Of a stretch of 64,000 nt of DNA, positions 24,868 to 35,570 are shown piece after piece (positions within the stretch are counted from its first letter, which is position 1; each line of letters begins with the position of its first letter). A program made the translations under genes and the position numbers. Source of the DNA: Burkholderia metallica (GTDB lineage: Bacteria > Pseudomonadota > Gammaproteobacteria > Burkholderiales > Burkholderiaceae); the NCBI RefSeq assembly GCF_902832845.1, contig NZ_CADFDB010000019.1:1-64000 (forward strand), read 5' to 3'. The notes beneath the pieces are model-generated. The model was not told the DNA's origin. It saw only the letters and a program-made list of their open reading frames with translations, and did no database searches.

Positions 24868-27800
24868 TTACTGCCCCTTCGAATCGTGTGCGTCGTCGTG
24901 ACCGCGCTGCAGGTCGCCCTGCACGAGACGCCATGCGTCGTCGACGTTTTCCGTCTCGCCGCTGAAGATCGCGCGAACCCGCACGAAGAACATCGGGATC
25001 ATGAAGATCGCGAGGAACGTCGCCGTGATCATCCCGCCGATCACGCCCGTGCCGATTGCGTGCTGGCTGGCCGAACCCGCGCCGTTGCTGATCGCAAGCG
25101 GCAGCACCCCCAGCATGAACGCGAGCGACGTCATCAGGATCGGCCGCAGCCGCAGGCGCGCCGCCTCGATCGCCGCGCGAACCGGCCCCATGTTCCCGCT
25201 CGCCTGCAACTCGCGCGCGAACTCGACGATCAGGATCGCGTTCTTCGCCGACAAACCCACCGTCGTCAGCAGACCGACCTGGAAGAACACGTCGTTCTCG
25301 AGGCCGCGCAACATCGTCGCGAGCAGCGCACCGACCACGCCGAGCGGCACCACCATGATCACCGAGAACGGGATCGACCAGCTTTCATACAGCGCCGCGA
25401 GACACAGGAACACGACGAGGATCGAGATCGCATACAGGATCGGCGCCTGCGAGCCGGACTGGATTTCCTGGAACGACAGGCCCGTCCACGAATAGCCGAT
25501 CCCTTCCGGCAGCTTGCTCGCAAGCGCTTCCATCGCGGCCATCGCCTGGCCGGTCGACTTGCCCTCGGCGGCCTGGCCCTGGATCTCGATCGACGACACG
25601 CCGTTGTAGCGCTCGAGCTTCGGCGACCCATAGCTCCAGTGACCGGTCGCGAATGCGCTGAACGGCACCATCCCGCCCGCGCTGTTGCGCACGTACCAGA
25701 TGTTCATGTCTTCCGGCGTCATCCGGAACGGCGCATCCGACTGCACGTACACCTTCTTGATCCGGCCGTCGGTATCCAGGAAGTTGTTCACGTACTGCGA
25801 CGCCCACGCGATCGAGAACGTCTGGTCGATCGCGGCAGCCGTGACGCCGAGCGCGTTCGCCTTCTCGCGATCGATGTCGACCTTGTACTGCGGCGTGTCG
25901 TTCAGGCCGTTCGGACGCACGAGCGCCAGCGCGGGATCCTTCGCGGCCATTCCGAGCAGTTGGCCACGCGCGGCCATCAACGCTTCGTGGCCGAGACCGG
26001 CGTTGTCCGTCAGCTCGAAGTCGAAGCCGGCAGCCGTACCGAGCTCGGGAATCGACGGCGGGTTGAACGGGATCACCATCGCATCCTTGTACTGCGAGTA
26101 ATGCGCGAAGGTTCGGCCGATCAACGCCTGAACCTTCTGGTCCGCACGCTGGCGCTGCTCGTACGGTTTCAGCTTGACGAACACGAGGCCCGCGTTCTGG
26201 CCGCGGCCCGCGAAGCTGAAGCCGTTGACCGTGAACACCGAGTCGACCACATCCTTCTCGGCGGTGGTCAGGTACGTGTTGATGTTGTCGAGCGTCTTGC
26301 CGGTCGTTTCCTGCGTCGAACCCGACGGCGTCTGCACGATCATGAACATGTAGCCCTGGTCCTCGTCGGGCAGGAACGATTTCGGCAGGCGCGCGAACAT
26401 CACGCCGACCGCGACGAACACGGCCAGGTAGATCACGAGCCAGCGGCCCGAGCGGCGGATCACGTGGTTCACGCCGCCCGTGTAGCGATCGCGGCTGCGA
26501 TCGAACGTGCGGTTGAACCAGCCGAAAAAGCCCTTCTTCTCCTCGTGATGCCCTTGCGGGATCGGCTTGAGGATCGTTGCGCACAGGGCCGGCGTCAGAA
26601 TCAACGCGACGAGCACCGACAGCACCATCGCCGACACGATCGTCAGCGAGAACTGACGATAGATCGCGCCGACCGAGCCGCCGGAGAACGCCACCGGCAC
26701 GAACACCGCCGACAGCACGAGCGCCACGCCGACGAGCGCGCCGGTGATCTGCCCCATCGCCTTGCGGGTCGCCTCCTTCGGCGACAGCCCCTCTTCGGCC
26801 ATCACGCGTTCGACGTTCTCCACCACCACGATCGCGTCGTCGACCAACAGGCCGATCGCGAGCACGAGGCCGAACATCGACAATGTGTTGATCGAAAAGC
26901 CGGCCAAGCCCATGATCGCGAACGTGCCGAGCAGCACGACCGGCACCGCGATCGTCGGGATGATCGTCGCCCGCAGGTTCTGCAGGAACAGGTACATCAC
27001 GAGGAACACGAGCACGATCCCTTCGATCAGCGTCTTGACCACTTCCTCGATCGACAGGCGCACGAACGGCGTCGTGTCGTACGGATAGTGGACGACGAGG
27101 CCGTGCGGGAAATACTTCGACAGCTCCTGGATCTTGGCCCGCAACGCGGTCGCTGTAGCCAGCGCGTTCGCACCGGTCGCGAGCTGGATGCCGAGGCCGG
27201 CCGTCGGCTGCCCCATGTACTTCGTGTCGAACGTGTAGTTCTCCGAACCCAGCGCCGCGCGGCCGACATCCTTCAGACGTACCTGCGAGCCGTCCTGGTT
27301 GACCTTCAACAGGATGTTGCCGAACTGCTCGGGCGTGCGCAGCAGCGTCGATTCGGTGATCGTCGCCTGCAGCATCGTGCCCGGCTTCGCCGGCGTGCCG
27401 CCGATCTGGCCGCCCGCGATCTGCACGTTCTGCGCGCCGATCGCGGCGCTGACGTCGACCGGCGTGAGGCTGTAGTTGGTCAGCTTGACCGGGTCGAGCC
27501 AGATGCGCATCGAGAACTGCGAACCGAGCAGCAGCGTCTGGCCGACGCCGTTCACGCGGCTGAGCGGATCGAGCACGTGCGACGCCACGTAGTTCGTCAG
27601 GTCCTCCTTCGACATGCTGCCGTCCTCGGAGTTGAACGCGAACCACATCAGCCAGTTGCTGCTCGACTTCGTGACCTGCATGCCGAGCTGCTGCACGACC
27701 TGCGGCAGATTCGGCGTCGCGAGCGACAGCTTGTTCTGCACCTGCACCTGCGCGACGTCCGGATTCGTGCCCGGCGCGAAGGTCAGCGTGATCGTCGCGT

Positions 27801-28059
27801 TGCCCGAGTCGTCGCTCGTCGACGACATGTACAGGAAGTTGTCGAGACCGCTCATCTGCTGCTCGATCACCTGCGTCACCGTGTCTTCCACCGTCTTCGC
27901 GGAAGCGCCCGGATAGTTCGCCTGGATCTGGATCGTCGGCGGGGCGATCGTCGGATACTGCGCGATCGGCATCTTGAAGATCGATGCGATGCCGGCCAGC
28001 ATCAGCACGATCGCGATCACCCACGCGAAGATCGGGCGATCGATGAAGAACTTGGCCAT
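24868..28059 (-). CDS. RND multidrug efflux pump, HAE1 family
   Basis: A 1063-residue inner-membrane proton-driven efflux transporter, full length for AcrB-type pumps. It begins [20 protein letters not shown], the typical first helix, and carries the [20 protein letters not shown] segment with the proton-relay Asp pair, followed by the [15 protein letters not shown] helix. The C-terminal [20 protein letters not shown] helix holds the matching relay Lys. Two large periplasmic loops lie between. It is 15 bases downstream of the adaptor gene and 2 bases from the channel gene, forming a complete tripartite pump. It resembles the Burkholderia Bpe/Amr/Ceo groups but I cannot assign which one. Confidence 0.95.
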   Translation of the reverse strand: MAKFFIDRPIFAWVIAIVLMLAGIASIFKMPIAQYPTIAPPTIQIQANYPGASAKTVEDTVTQVIEQQMSGLDNFLYMSSTSDDSGNATITLTFAPGTNPDVAQVQVQNKLSLATPNLPQVVQQLGMQVTKSSSNWLMWFAFNSEDGSMSKEDLTNYVASHVLDPLSRVNGVGQTLLLGSQFSMRIWLDPVKLTNYSLTPVDVSAAIGAQNVQIAGGQIGGTPAKPGTMLQATITESTLLRTPEQFGNILLKVNQDGSQVRLKDVGRAALGSENYTFDTKYMGQPTAGLGIQLATGANALATATALRAKIQELSKYFPHGLVVHYPYDTTPFVRLSIEEVVKTLIEGIVLVFLVMYLFLQNLRATIIPTIAVPVVLLGTFAIMGLAGFSINTLSMFGLVLAIGLLVDDAIVVVENVERVMAEEGLSPKEATRKAMGQITGALVGVALVLSAVFVPVAFSGGSVGAIYRQFSLTIVSAMVLSVLVALILTPALCATILKPIPQGHHEEKKGFFGWFNRTFDRSRDRYTGGVNHVIRRSGRWLVIYLAVFVAVGVMFARLPKSFLPDEDQGYMFMIVQTPSGSTQETTGKTLDNINTYLTTAEKDVVDSVFTVNGFSFAGRGQNAGLVFVKLKPYEQRQRADQKVQALIGRTFAHYSQYKDAMVIPFNPPSIPELGTAAGFDFELTDNAGLGHEALMAARGQLLGMAAKDPALALVRPNGLNDTPQYKVDIDREKANALGVTAAAIDQTFSIAWASQYVNNFLDTDGRIKKVYVQSDAPFRMTPEDMNIWYVRNSAGGMVPFSAFATGHWSYGSPKLERYNGVSSIEIQGQAAEGKSTGQAMAAMEALASKLPEGIGYSWTGLSFQEIQSGSQAPILYAISILVVFLCLAALYESWSIPFSVIMVVPLGVVGALLATMLRGLENDVFFQVGLLTTVGLSAKNAILIVEFARELQASGNMGPVRAAIEAARLRLRPILMTSLAFMLGVLPLAISNGAGSASQHAIGTGVIGGMITATFLAIFMIPMFFVRVRAIFSGETENVDDAWRLVQGDLQRGHDDAHDSKGQ

Positions 28060-28074
28060 GAAACGGACTCCTCG

Positions 28075-29331
28075 TTATTGCGCGGCCGACGCAGCGGTCG
28101 AACGCGCGGCAGCATGAGCGGCGGTGCTCGCCGGCGCGGCGCCGGACGCATTCGCGGCGCTGGCCGATATGGCGGACGCAGCGTCCGGTGCCGGTGCGAG
28201 CTGCGCGGCGACGGTCTTCACGGTCGCGCCCGGGCGCACCTTGTCGACGCCCTGCACGATCACGTGATCGCCCCCTTGCAGGCCGCCTTCGACGATCCAG
28301 TTCTGGCCGTACGTGCCCGCCGTCGTCAACGGACGCGTCTCGACCTTGTTGGCCGCATTCACGACCAGTGCGATCGCCTGCCCCTTCTGGTCGTGCGTGA
28401 CGCCGATCTGCGGCACCAGGAACGCGTTCTCGTTCACGCCTTCCTCGATCCGTGCACGCACGAACATCCCCGGCAGCAGCACGCGGCCCGGGTTCGGGAA
28501 GAGCGCGCGGATCGTCACCGAGCCGGTGGTCTGGTCGACCGTCACGTCCGAGAACTGCAGCTTGCCCGCCTCTGAATAGGTCTTGCCGTCTTCCAGGATC
28601 AGCGACACCTTCGCCGCGCCCGGGCCGCTCGTCTTCAGGCGCCCGCTCTGCACGTCCTGACGCAGCTTCAGCCCTTCGAGGCTCGACTGCGTGAGGTCGA
28701 CGTACACCGGATCGAGCTGCTGCACGGTCGACATCAGCGTCGCCTGGCTCGCCTGCACGTATGCGCCCGGCGTCACCTGCGAAATGCCGACACGGCCCGA
28801 AACAGGCGAGACGACATCGGTATAGCCAAGGTTGATCTGCGCGGTATCGACCGCTGCCTTGCCGGCCGCGACGTCCGCCGCGGCCTGGCCTTGCGTGGCC
28901 ACCGCGTTGTCGTAGTCCTGCTTGCTGACCGCGTTCGCGGCCACCAGCACCTTGTAGCGCGCGACCAGTGCGTTCTGCGTGACGAGGTTCGCCTGCGCCT
29001 TCGCAAGCGTCGCCTTCGCGCTGTTCAGCGCGGCGATGTACGGCGCCGGATCGATCTTGTACAGGCGCTGACCGGCCTTGACGTCGGAGCCTTCGGTGAA
29101 TTCACGGCGCAGCACGATGCCGTCGACCCGCGCACGCACCTGCGCGACGAGGAACGCACTGGTGCGGCCCGGCAGTTCGGTCACCGCGGGTACGGCCTGC
29201 GGCTGGACGGTGACGATGCCGACTTCCGGCGTTTGCGGCGGCGGCGCCGATTCTTTCTTTCCGCACGCGGCCAGGAAAACGGCAGCCGTTGCAGCAGTGA
29301 TTAAGCGGTATGGAACCCGTTCGACGCGCAT
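28075..29331 (-). CDS. RND efflux periplasmic adaptor (membrane fusion protein)
   Basis: A 418-residue AcrA/MexA-type adaptor. The N-terminus has a lipobox (VFLAACGKK). The first lipoyl half (VRARVDGIVLRREFTEGSDV, then AGQRLYKIDPAPY), an alpha-helical hairpin (about 105-165), and the second lipoyl half (DVVSPVSGRVGISQVTPGAY) follow in order, then the beta-barrel and membrane-proximal domains. An Ala/Ser-rich tail of some 40 residues is unusual in length. The start at 29331 has GAGAGGTC upstream. It is the first gene of the operon and likely carries the promoter; no TetR repressor is adjacent, unlike several related Burkholderia operons. Confidence 0.94.
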   Translation of the reverse strand: MRVERVPYRLITAATAAVFLAACGKKESAPPPQTPEVGIVTVQPQAVPAVTELPGRTSAFLVAQVRARVDGIVLRREFTEGSDVKAGQRLYKIDPAPYIAALNSAKATLAKAQANLVTQNALVARYKVLVAANAVSKQDYDNAVATQGQAAADVAAGKAAVDTAQINLGYTDVVSPVSGRVGISQVTPGAYVQASQATLMSTVQQLDPVYVDLTQSSLEGLKLRQDVQSGRLKTSGPGAAKVSLILEDGKTYSEAGKLQFSDVTVDQTTGSVTIRALFPNPGRVLLPGMFVRARIEEGVNENAFLVPQIGVTHDQKGQAIALVVNAANKVETRPLTTAGTYGQNWIVEGGLQGGDHVIVQGVDKVRPGATVKTVAAQLAPAPDAASAISASAANASGAAPASTAAHAAARSTAASAAQ

Positions 29332-29562
29332 GGAGCGACCTCTCACAAATAGACGACCTTCAATGGGAATCACCAGATCTCCTCGAGACCTGCACGCGCG
29401 GCCGGAATGCTGTCGCTTACCGTTTGCCGCGGATGCGGTCGCGTATGGCGGGCGTGCGTTGCGCCCTGCGGAGCGTTCGTTCGTCGAACTGCTTCCACGG
29501 AAAAAGAACCGCGAGCCCGCGGCCGCGAAGGGCACGCGTTGCCGCGACGGCCGACCGCGCCG

Positions 29563-30447
29563 CTAGCTCGCGGGCCGGAATGCGGCGCCGGCGAATTCGA
29601 TGAATGCCCGCGCGGCGGCCGGCAGATGGGCGGTGCGCGCATACGCGAGCTTCAGCGTGACGGGCGCGAGCGGGCGCACCGGTGCGACGCGCACGAGCGT
29701 GCCGGCCGCGAGGTCGGCGTCGACGAGATACGCGGGCAGCACCGCGGCGCCCATGCCGGCCACGGCCAGCCGCCGCGCCATCTCGAGATGACCGACGCCC
29801 GGGCTGCCGCCGGGCGCCGCATCCGGCCGGAGCGCAATCGCATCGTCGTCGCCCGCTGCCGGCGGATCGAGCCGCACCGCCGTGATGTCCGGCCAGTCGC
29901 CCGACGCAGCGGCGCCGCCGTGCGTGTCGACATAGCCCGGCGCCGCGACGCGCAACGATTCGTATACGGCCAGCGTGTGCAGCGCATGCGCCCCTGTCAC
30001 CGGCATGCCGTCGGTCAGGAACGCGACGTCGATGTCTTCCGATGTCAGGTCGACATGGGCATCGGTCAGCGTCACGGTCGGCCGCACGTCACGGAACCGG
30101 TTCACGAAGCGATCGAGCAACGTGCTCAACTGGCTGAGCCCGAACGCGACCGGGGCGGCGACGCGCAACGCGCCTTCCGGCTTGCTGCCCATCGCGACGA
30201 CACGACCGTCGATCTCGTCGATCGCTCCGAGAATCCGCTCGACGCGCGCGAGATACAGCTCGCCGATTTCCGTCAGCGACTGGTGGCAGGTGCTGCGTTG
30301 AAGCAGGCGCGCGCCCAGGCGCGTCTCGAGCGCATCGACCAGCCGGCTCGCCATCGCCGTCGACACGCGCAACCGCGTCGCCGCCCGGCGAAATCCGCCT
30401 TCCCTTGCCACTGTCACGAATGCCCGAATCGATTGAAGTTGGTCCAT
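29563..30447 (-). CDS. LysR-family transcriptional regulator
   Basis: A 294-residue LysR regulator. The N-terminal winged helix (IRAFVTVAREGGFRRAATRL, then RVSTAMASRLVDALETRLG) precedes a substrate-binding domain that is degenerate in its last third. I start it at the ATG at 30447 (MDQLQSIRAF), where family members begin; the open frame to 30621 is Arg-rich and unlikely. It lies upstream of the efflux operon in the same direction with a 231-base gap, so it could regulate the pump, but many LysR targets are divergent and this is not certain. Confidence 0.88.
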   Translation of the reverse strand: MDQLQSIRAFVTVAREGGFRRAATRLRVSTAMASRLVDALETRLGARLLQRSTCHQSLTEIGELYLARVERILGAIDEIDGRVVAMGSKPEGALRVAAPVAFGLSQLSTLLDRFVNRFRDVRPTVTLTDAHVDLTSEDIDVAFLTDGMPVTGAHALHTLAVYESLRVAAPGYVDTHGGAAASGDWPDITAVRLDPPAAGDDDAIALRPDAAPGGSPGVGHLEMARRLAVAGMGAAVLPAYLVDADLAAGTLVRVAPVRPLAPVTLKLAYARTAHLPAAARAFIEFAGAAFRPAS

Positions 30448-31042
30448 TTGTCCGGATTCCCCTGCGCGGTCGTCTACCCTGATGCGCGCACCCGTCGCCA
30501 TATCGCGACCGACGCGCGACCGACGCGCGACGACCCGGCCAATGCGGCGGCGCCGACGCCGGCCACGCCGGGCCGGTCGGCACGCTCGCGCGGAACGCGT
30601 GCCGGCATGCAACGGACGCAAGCCGGCCTCGGCTGGCCCGATGCACGAACATTCGAATAGCAGTCCTGATTCTTTTCCAGCGGTTCACAGCGGCGACACC
30701 GGCGGCATGCGCCGGCCATCCGGCGTTCCTGCCCGCATCGTCCCGACCCGCTGGAACACGTTTCCTTCAGCAGGTGCAATGGTATGAAAACCGCCGGAGA
30801 TTGGCTTGCCCGATCCTGCGATTGTTTTGCCTTAATTTCCGAATTTGTGCGCTGCACACCGCGCGACGGCCGGCGATGCCGTCGCCGGCCGCGCAGATCC
30901 GGATGATCGGGCTAATTTCCGACAGGTTTAGGCAATCACCGGCAGGCGACTGGCCGTACGATGTGACCGCCGTGCAGGTGTCGCTGCTGGATTGCCCAGC
31001 CGCGCGCTTCGCACCGATCATTCCGCCATCCGCTCACGCAAT
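30448..31042. other. Divergent promoter region, no supported gene
   Basis: 595 bases between the LysR gene and the AraC gene, AT-richer from about 30775 to 30960. A 10-bp direct repeat, TAATTTCCGA, occurs at 30833-30842 and 30913-30922, 80 bp apart; it may be a regulator-binding site for the AraC gene. Short frames crossing the region show no family pattern. Confidence 0.45.
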
Positions 31043-32011
31043 ATGGAAACCGACGCTCGAACGCCGCCGCTACCGCGCATCACGCCCGATCAGAATCGCC
31101 GGCCGCCCACGGCCACGCTCGCCGCGTTGATCGCCGCCTATGCGCCGCACGACGGCACGTTCGAGCTGCCGGTGCGCGGGCTGCGCGTCGCGCGCGCCTG
31201 CACGTCGCCGCCGCACTGGAACCATGGCGTGCACCCTGCGTGCGTCGGCATCGTCGGGCAAGGCGCGAAGTCGATACGGGTCGGCGACGGCGTCCACGTG
31301 ATCGACGCCTCGCGGATGCTGGTGGCGACCGCCGACCTGCCCGTCACCGGCCGCGTAACGCGCGCGAGCCCGGCCGAGCCGTTCCTGTATGCACACCTGG
31401 CACTCGATCCGGCGCGTATCGCGGCACTCACCCCACGCGTGTTTCCGCTCGGGCTGCCGAAGGCCGTCGACTGCGGCGCCCTCGACACGCACGACGCACC
31501 GGCTGAAATCGTCGACGCGTTCGTCCGGCTGATGCAACTGATCGCCCAACCCGACGACCTCGACCTGCTCGCGCCGCTGATCGTCGACGAAATCATCATC
31601 CGGCTGCTGCGCGGCCCGTCGGGTGCGCGTGTCGCGCAGGTCGGCCACGCCGATTCGACGACGCAGCGCATCTCGCGCGCCGTCGCGTGGATTCGCGATC
31701 ACTACGTCGATCCGATAACGGTCGAATCGCTTGCGCGACAGGTGGACATGAGCCCGTCGACTTTCCATCATCACTTCCGTGCGGTCACGTCGATGAGTCC
31801 GTTGCAATGCCAGAAGATGCTGCGGCTGCAGGAGGCGCGCCGCCTGATGTGCGTGTCGGCAATCGATGCGCGGCAGGCGTGCCGCCGGGTCGGCTATGTG
31901 AGCGCGTCGCAGTTCAGCCGCGAATACGCGCGCCTGTTCGGCGATGCGCCGGGCCGCGACGCCGTGAAGCTGCGCGACGAAGCGGTGCCGCTGTCGCGCG
32001 TCGCGCCGTAG
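31043..32011 (+). CDS. AraC-family transcriptional regulator
   Basis: A 322-residue regulator with an AraC_N-type cupin domain (about 25-185: CVGIVGQGAKSIRVGDGVHV is a characteristic strand) and a C-terminal AraC double helix-turn-helix (SLARQVDMSPSTFHHHFRAV, then ACRRVGYVSASQFSREYARL). The ATG at 31043 is the first suitable start; the frame is open a little further upstream. It converges on the next LysR gene with only 9 bases between stops. Target genes are not evident; it may regulate itself through the repeats upstream. Confidence 0.9.
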   Translation: METDARTPPLPRITPDQNRRPPTATLAALIAAYAPHDGTFELPVRGLRVARACTSPPHWNHGVHPACVGIVGQGAKSIRVGDGVHVIDASRMLVATADLPVTGRVTRASPAEPFLYAHLALDPARIAALTPRVFPLGLPKAVDCGALDTHDAPAEIVDAFVRLMQLIAQPDDLDLLAPLIVDEIIIRLLRGPSGARVAQVGHADSTTQRISRAVAWIRDHYVDPITVESLARQVDMSPSTFHHHFRAVTSMSPLQCQKMLRLQEARRLMCVSAIDARQACRRVGYVSASQFSREYARLFGDAPGRDAVKLRDEAVPLSRVAP

Positions 32012-32020
32012 GCCGGCGCG

Positions 32021-32965
32021 TCACGCGCGCGGCGCGCGCGAACGCGTGCCGCGCTTCGTTCCGCCCGCATGCGCACGCTCGGCCTGCACGGCTTCGTCGA
32101 TGCACTGGACGAAGTATTCGGCCGACGACGTGAGCACCGCGCTGTCGCGGAACAGCAAATAGAGATGGCGTGCGGGCGGCTGCCCGACGAGATCGAGCGT
32201 CTTCAGCGTGTCGGACGCGTCGCCGCGCAGTGCAAGCTGGGTCCACGCCGTCACCACGTCGCTGTTGACGGCGAGCGCGTAAAACAGGGTTTGCGACGCG
32301 CAACGCGTCACGCGGCGCGGCACCGGCAGGCCGGCCTGTGCGAACAACTCGGCGAGAAACGCGCGGAATTCGGCGGAGGGCCCCGTATGCAGCCACTCCG
32401 CATCCTGCAGATCGGCGAGCGACGTCGCACCGGCGAGCTTGCCCTTGCGGCTCACCGCGAACCACATCGGAAACGTGTCGAGATGCTGGCAGCGCACGGA
32501 CGTGAAATCCTGCGCATCCGCGCCCGCGCCCAGCGCGAAGTCGAGCGCGCCGTTCTTCAACTGCTCGACCAGCTGCGAGGGGCTGCCTTCGACGAATTCG
32601 AGCTGGACGTCGGGCATCGCGCGGCGAAAACGGTTGTACGCGGCCGGCAGCACCGTGATGCCCGCAAGCGGCGTCATCCCGATCGCGAGCCGGCCCTGCC
32701 GGTTCTCGCGCAACTGCGCCATTTCCTCCTCGGTGCGCGCCACCTCGTTGACGACCAGCTCGGCCCGCCGCAGCATCGCGTGCCCCGCATCGGTGAGCGT
32801 CACGCCCGACGAACTGCGCGCGATCAGCATCAGCCCGAGTTCGTCCTCGAGATCGCGCAGCGAACGCGTGACGGCCGGCTGCGTGAGATGCAGGGTGCGC
32901 GCCGCCTCGTGAATGCTGCCCGAGCGGGCGACGGCCACGAGCGCGCGGAGCTGGTGAAGTTTCAT
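32021..32965 (-). CDS. LysR-family transcriptional regulator
   Basis: A 314-residue LysR protein with a textbook N-terminal winged helix (MKLHQLRALVAVARSGSIHE, then AARTLHLTQPAVTRSLRDLE) and a full substrate-binding domain (RLAIGMTPLAGITVLPAAYN). The start at 32965 is fixed by the conserved N-terminus. It lies about 2.9 kb from the transporter-porin-amidohydrolase operon, separated by two genes of lower GC; it may be the original divergent regulator of that operon. The basic C-terminal tail (HAGGTKRGTRSRAPRA) is not part of the domain. Confidence 0.91.
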   Translation of the reverse strand: MKLHQLRALVAVARSGSIHEAARTLHLTQPAVTRSLRDLEDELGLMLIARSSSGVTLTDAGHAMLRRAELVVNEVARTEEEMAQLRENRQGRLAIGMTPLAGITVLPAAYNRFRRAMPDVQLEFVEGSPSQLVEQLKNGALDFALGAGADAQDFTSVRCQHLDTFPMWFAVSRKGKLAGATSLADLQDAEWLHTGPSAEFRAFLAELFAQAGLPVPRRVTRCASQTLFYALAVNSDVVTAWTQLALRGDASDTLKTLDLVGQPPARHLYLLFRDSAVLTSSAEYFVQCIDEAVQAERAHAGGTKRGTRSRAPRA

Positions 32966-33439
32966 GTGTGGGCTCTTGGGGAAGGTGTCTTCGGCTCTCC
33001 GGACCGATCGAGGACCTGGACAGCTTTCCCGGGAAAACGGCATGCGTCGCGTCCCGGAAGACGCCCCGGGCTACCGGATTCCCGGAGAAGTTGCGTTCGG
33101 AATGGGGCAGGGCCTGCGTGCGTGTCTCCACCGATCCTCGCGACAAGCGGCGCCGTTGCCGTGTGTTTCAGCGTCCGGCAGCGCCGACGTGCTTGCGCGA
33201 TGTACGTGCGAATCATGTGCCCCGGGAATCTATCATGGAAGCCGAGCCGGCCAGCGACGCGACGGCGCCTCACGGCATCGACCTCGTCGATTCGTTGCGG
33301 CGAAATTTTCGCTTGCCCGGTTCGTACCGCTACCCCGCAAGCACGCTATATTGTTGTCCAAATCAACCTGCGGCGCATTCTCCAAAGTGCCGATAGCCGC
33401 ATTTTCCGACGCGCTTCCTCACCCGAGAGAACGAGAAAA
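32966..33439. promoter_or_regulatory. Divergent intergenic region with repeated CCCGG motifs
   Basis: 474 bases between the LysR gene and the FkbM gene. A perfect 12-bp palindrome, TTTCCCGGGAAA, lies at 33025-33036, and related half-sites (TCCCGG, ATTCCCGG, CCCGGGAAT) recur near 33052, 33080 and 33222. They may be binding sites for the LysR protein. No gene in this stretch can be supported. Confidence 0.4.
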
Positions 33440-34282
33440 ATGGACCACGCGCAATACTTCAACCAAAGCTCGATTCAGGCCGCGAATCTTCGTCTGCACT
33501 ATCTGTCGCAGTTGCTGCGTGAACAGACCGGCTCGGTGGTCCAATACGGCATCCTTCGCGGGTATCCCATCGGCGTCAGTCAATGGGCGGAGGTCGCCGT
33601 CGGCGGCTACCTGCTCGGCACCTACGAGATCGCCGTTTGCGCGATTCTGGAAGCGCTCGGCTCGCCCGGGAAGGTACTGATCGACCTGGGCGCGGCCGAC
33701 GGGATTTTCGGCATCGGCCTGGTGCGGAACAACGTGTTCGGGCGCAGCCTGTGTTTCGAAATGGACGAGCCGCGCCGCCAGGCCATCCAGCATCGGGCTG
33801 CGGAAATGGGGCTGGCGGACCGGGTTGCCGTTTATGGCCAGGCCGATCGCAACCTGCCGGCGATCCTGTCGGAGCACGGCGGCGCGCCGGCCGAGCGGGT
33901 CATTCTGTGCGATATCGAGGGCGCGGAATTCGAGCTGTTCGACAGTGCGCTACTGGAACAACTCGCCGGTAGCCACGTCATCATCGAGATCCACGATTTC
34001 ATGTACCCCGATCCGCAGCAAGCCGCACGCGCGTTCGATGAATTGAGCGCGCGCGCGAGTGAGCATTTCCACGTGTACGAGATTCGCGACGGGCTGCGGG
34101 ACATCCGCAACATTCCGTTGCTGCGCCACTGGTCGGACTGGGACGCGTGGCTGATGTGCGTCGAGGCACGCTATCGAATGATGCGATGGCTCTGGCTCGA
34201 GCCGAAGAGCCAGCCGCGGCGTTCCAGCCACGACATCGATCGGCTGATCCTCGACTACCAGCGCCGGATCTTCGCTGTTTGA
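33440..34282 (+). CDS. FkbM-family methyltransferase
   Basis: A 280-residue protein with an S-adenosylmethionine-dependent methyltransferase core. Motif I is VLIDLGAADG at residues 79-88. The acidic motif II region (GRSLCFEMDEPRRQAI) and the later VILCDIEGAEFELFD match the FkbM family, which often O-methylates sugars or lipid-linked glycans. The start at 33440 follows an AGAGAACGAGAAA stretch with weak ribosome-binding character. The DUF2827 gene is convergent with it, 157 bases away. The substrate may be a surface glycan, which is inference from family and neighbour. Confidence 0.83.
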   Translation: MDHAQYFNQSSIQAANLRLHYLSQLLREQTGSVVQYGILRGYPIGVSQWAEVAVGGYLLGTYEIAVCAILEALGSPGKVLIDLGAADGIFGIGLVRNNVFGRSLCFEMDEPRRQAIQHRAAEMGLADRVAVYGQADRNLPAILSEHGGAPAERVILCDIEGAEFELFDSALLEQLAGSHVIIEIHDFMYPDPQQAARAFDELSARASEHFHVYEIRDGLRDIRNIPLLRHWSDWDAWLMCVEARYRMMRWLWLEPKSQPRRSSHDIDRLILDYQRRIFAV

Positions 34283-34439
34283 CGGCGGCGAACCGGCGCG
34301 CCGATGCAAGCGCGCCGCGAACCTGACCATGAAGCGAGCAGGCCGCGCACGTTGTGGTTCATGCGTGCGGGCCCTCCCCTCTGCTGCTACGCCGACCGGG
34401 ATTCACTCATCCAGATCGCCTGTTTTTCTTGTCGCGGGA

Positions 34440-35570
34440 CTACCGATTCGCGTCGAAGAGACCGAGCAGCAGCTCGTCATAGGCTTCGACCTGCTTCGGG
34501 TTTGTCGACAGGAAACGACCGATGATGTCGCGCTGCCGGTCACGATAATCCTGCCAGTTTTCATCGTGAAGCTCGATTGCCCGTTCGAGTTGCCGGCCCC
34601 CTTCCTCCGCATCGTTCTCGTTATAGAAGTACCCAAGCTCGCTGACGAGCGAAGCGTTATGGACCAGCGCGTAGCCGTTCCAGCACACATCGAAATAGAA
34701 ATAATTGAGCGCCAGCCCCCATTGATGGGAAATCACGATATCCGTGAATTCCGAAAGAAACTGAGGGGTGCTGTAATAGCCGACAAAGCTGATCTTCGAA
34801 TCCCGGACCAGATCCAGATGATGGGCAATCCCGATGAATTCCGGACTGCCGTTTGCAAGGTGCTCCGTGTTCGTCGCATGCACATAAGCGATCTTCGAAC
34901 CGCATTTCCGATAGCCCAGCTCCGCGATCAACAGCGGATAGAGACAGAACTTGGTCACGTCGATATTCGGTTCCATGATGGACAACCGCTTGGGCTGCCC
35001 GGTCGGACGATACTCGCCGCGATGAGGAAGCGCGGCCGATCGTTCTTCGACGCACATCGGATCCCACACGAACGGCACCTCGCGAACCGGCTGGCGTCGC
35101 AGTACGCTGAAGAAGCTCGCACTCGTCTCGACCACTTGCGGAATGATCCACACCTGATCGTAATGCTGGTTGATCAACACCGATTCCGCATGCCGTCGGC
35201 CAAAAATCATCGCCTGCATCATGTGCACGTATTCCGGCCCGCAGCAATAGCTCACGACCTTCGTGCCGCGCGCCTGCAGATACGCGGTTTGCTGCGTATC
35301 GATCTGCCCGCCGAGCTCGATCAGCACGTCAAGCGCGTCTTTCGCATCGTCGAAAGAGCACACCGGATACTGATCGAGATCCCAAGGAAGTTCCGACGAA
35401 ATCCTGACGTTCGTCGTGTTGACGAGGGTCACCCGATGACGGAGCGGCGAATGCTGAAAGAGCTTCATCAAGTACAACGCATTCTGCTTGATGCCGTTGA
35501 CCCAAAGACTCTCCGTCGCGTGATGCAGACCAATCGTGATACCGATGTTGAGCGAGCGTGCCGAACTCAT
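34440..35570 (-). CDS. DUF2827 protein, probable glycosyltransferase
   Basis: A 376-residue protein I assign to DUF2827, a family mostly in Burkholderia and relatives and considered glycosyltransferase-like. It begins with a Rossmann-like strand (LNIGITIGLHHATESLWVNG) and has a second half with SIMEPNIDVTKFCLYPLLIA, DIVISHQWGLALNYFYFDVC and WNGYALVHNASLVSELGYFY, a GT-B-like donor region. There is no signal peptide. GC is visibly lower than in flanking genes, suggesting acquisition. It is convergent with the FkbM methyltransferase; the two may decorate the same polysaccharide or glycoprotein. Confidence 0.78.
   Translation of the reverse strand: MSSARSLNIGITIGLHHATESLWVNGIKQNALYLMKLFQHSPLRHRVTLVNTTNVRISSELPWDLDQYPVCSFDDAKDALDVLIELGGQIDTQQTAYLQARGTKVVSYCCGPEYVHMMQAMIFGRRHAESVLINQHYDQVWIIPQVVETSASFFSVLRRQPVREVPFVWDPMCVEERSAALPHRGEYRPTGQPKRLSIMEPNIDVTKFCLYPLLIAELGYRKCGSKIAYVHATNTEHLANGSPEFIGIAHHLDLVRDSKISFVGYYSTPQFLSEFTDIVISHQWGLALNYFYFDVCWNGYALVHNASLVSELGYFYNENDAEEGGRQLERAIELHDENWQDYRDRQRDIIGRFLSTNPKQVEAYDELLLGLFDANR

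Noticed and set aside
24886-28575. 1229-codon plus-strand frame opposite the RND pump
   Set aside because: Arg/His/Asp-rich shadow of a gene whose full-length RND motifs are on the minus strand.
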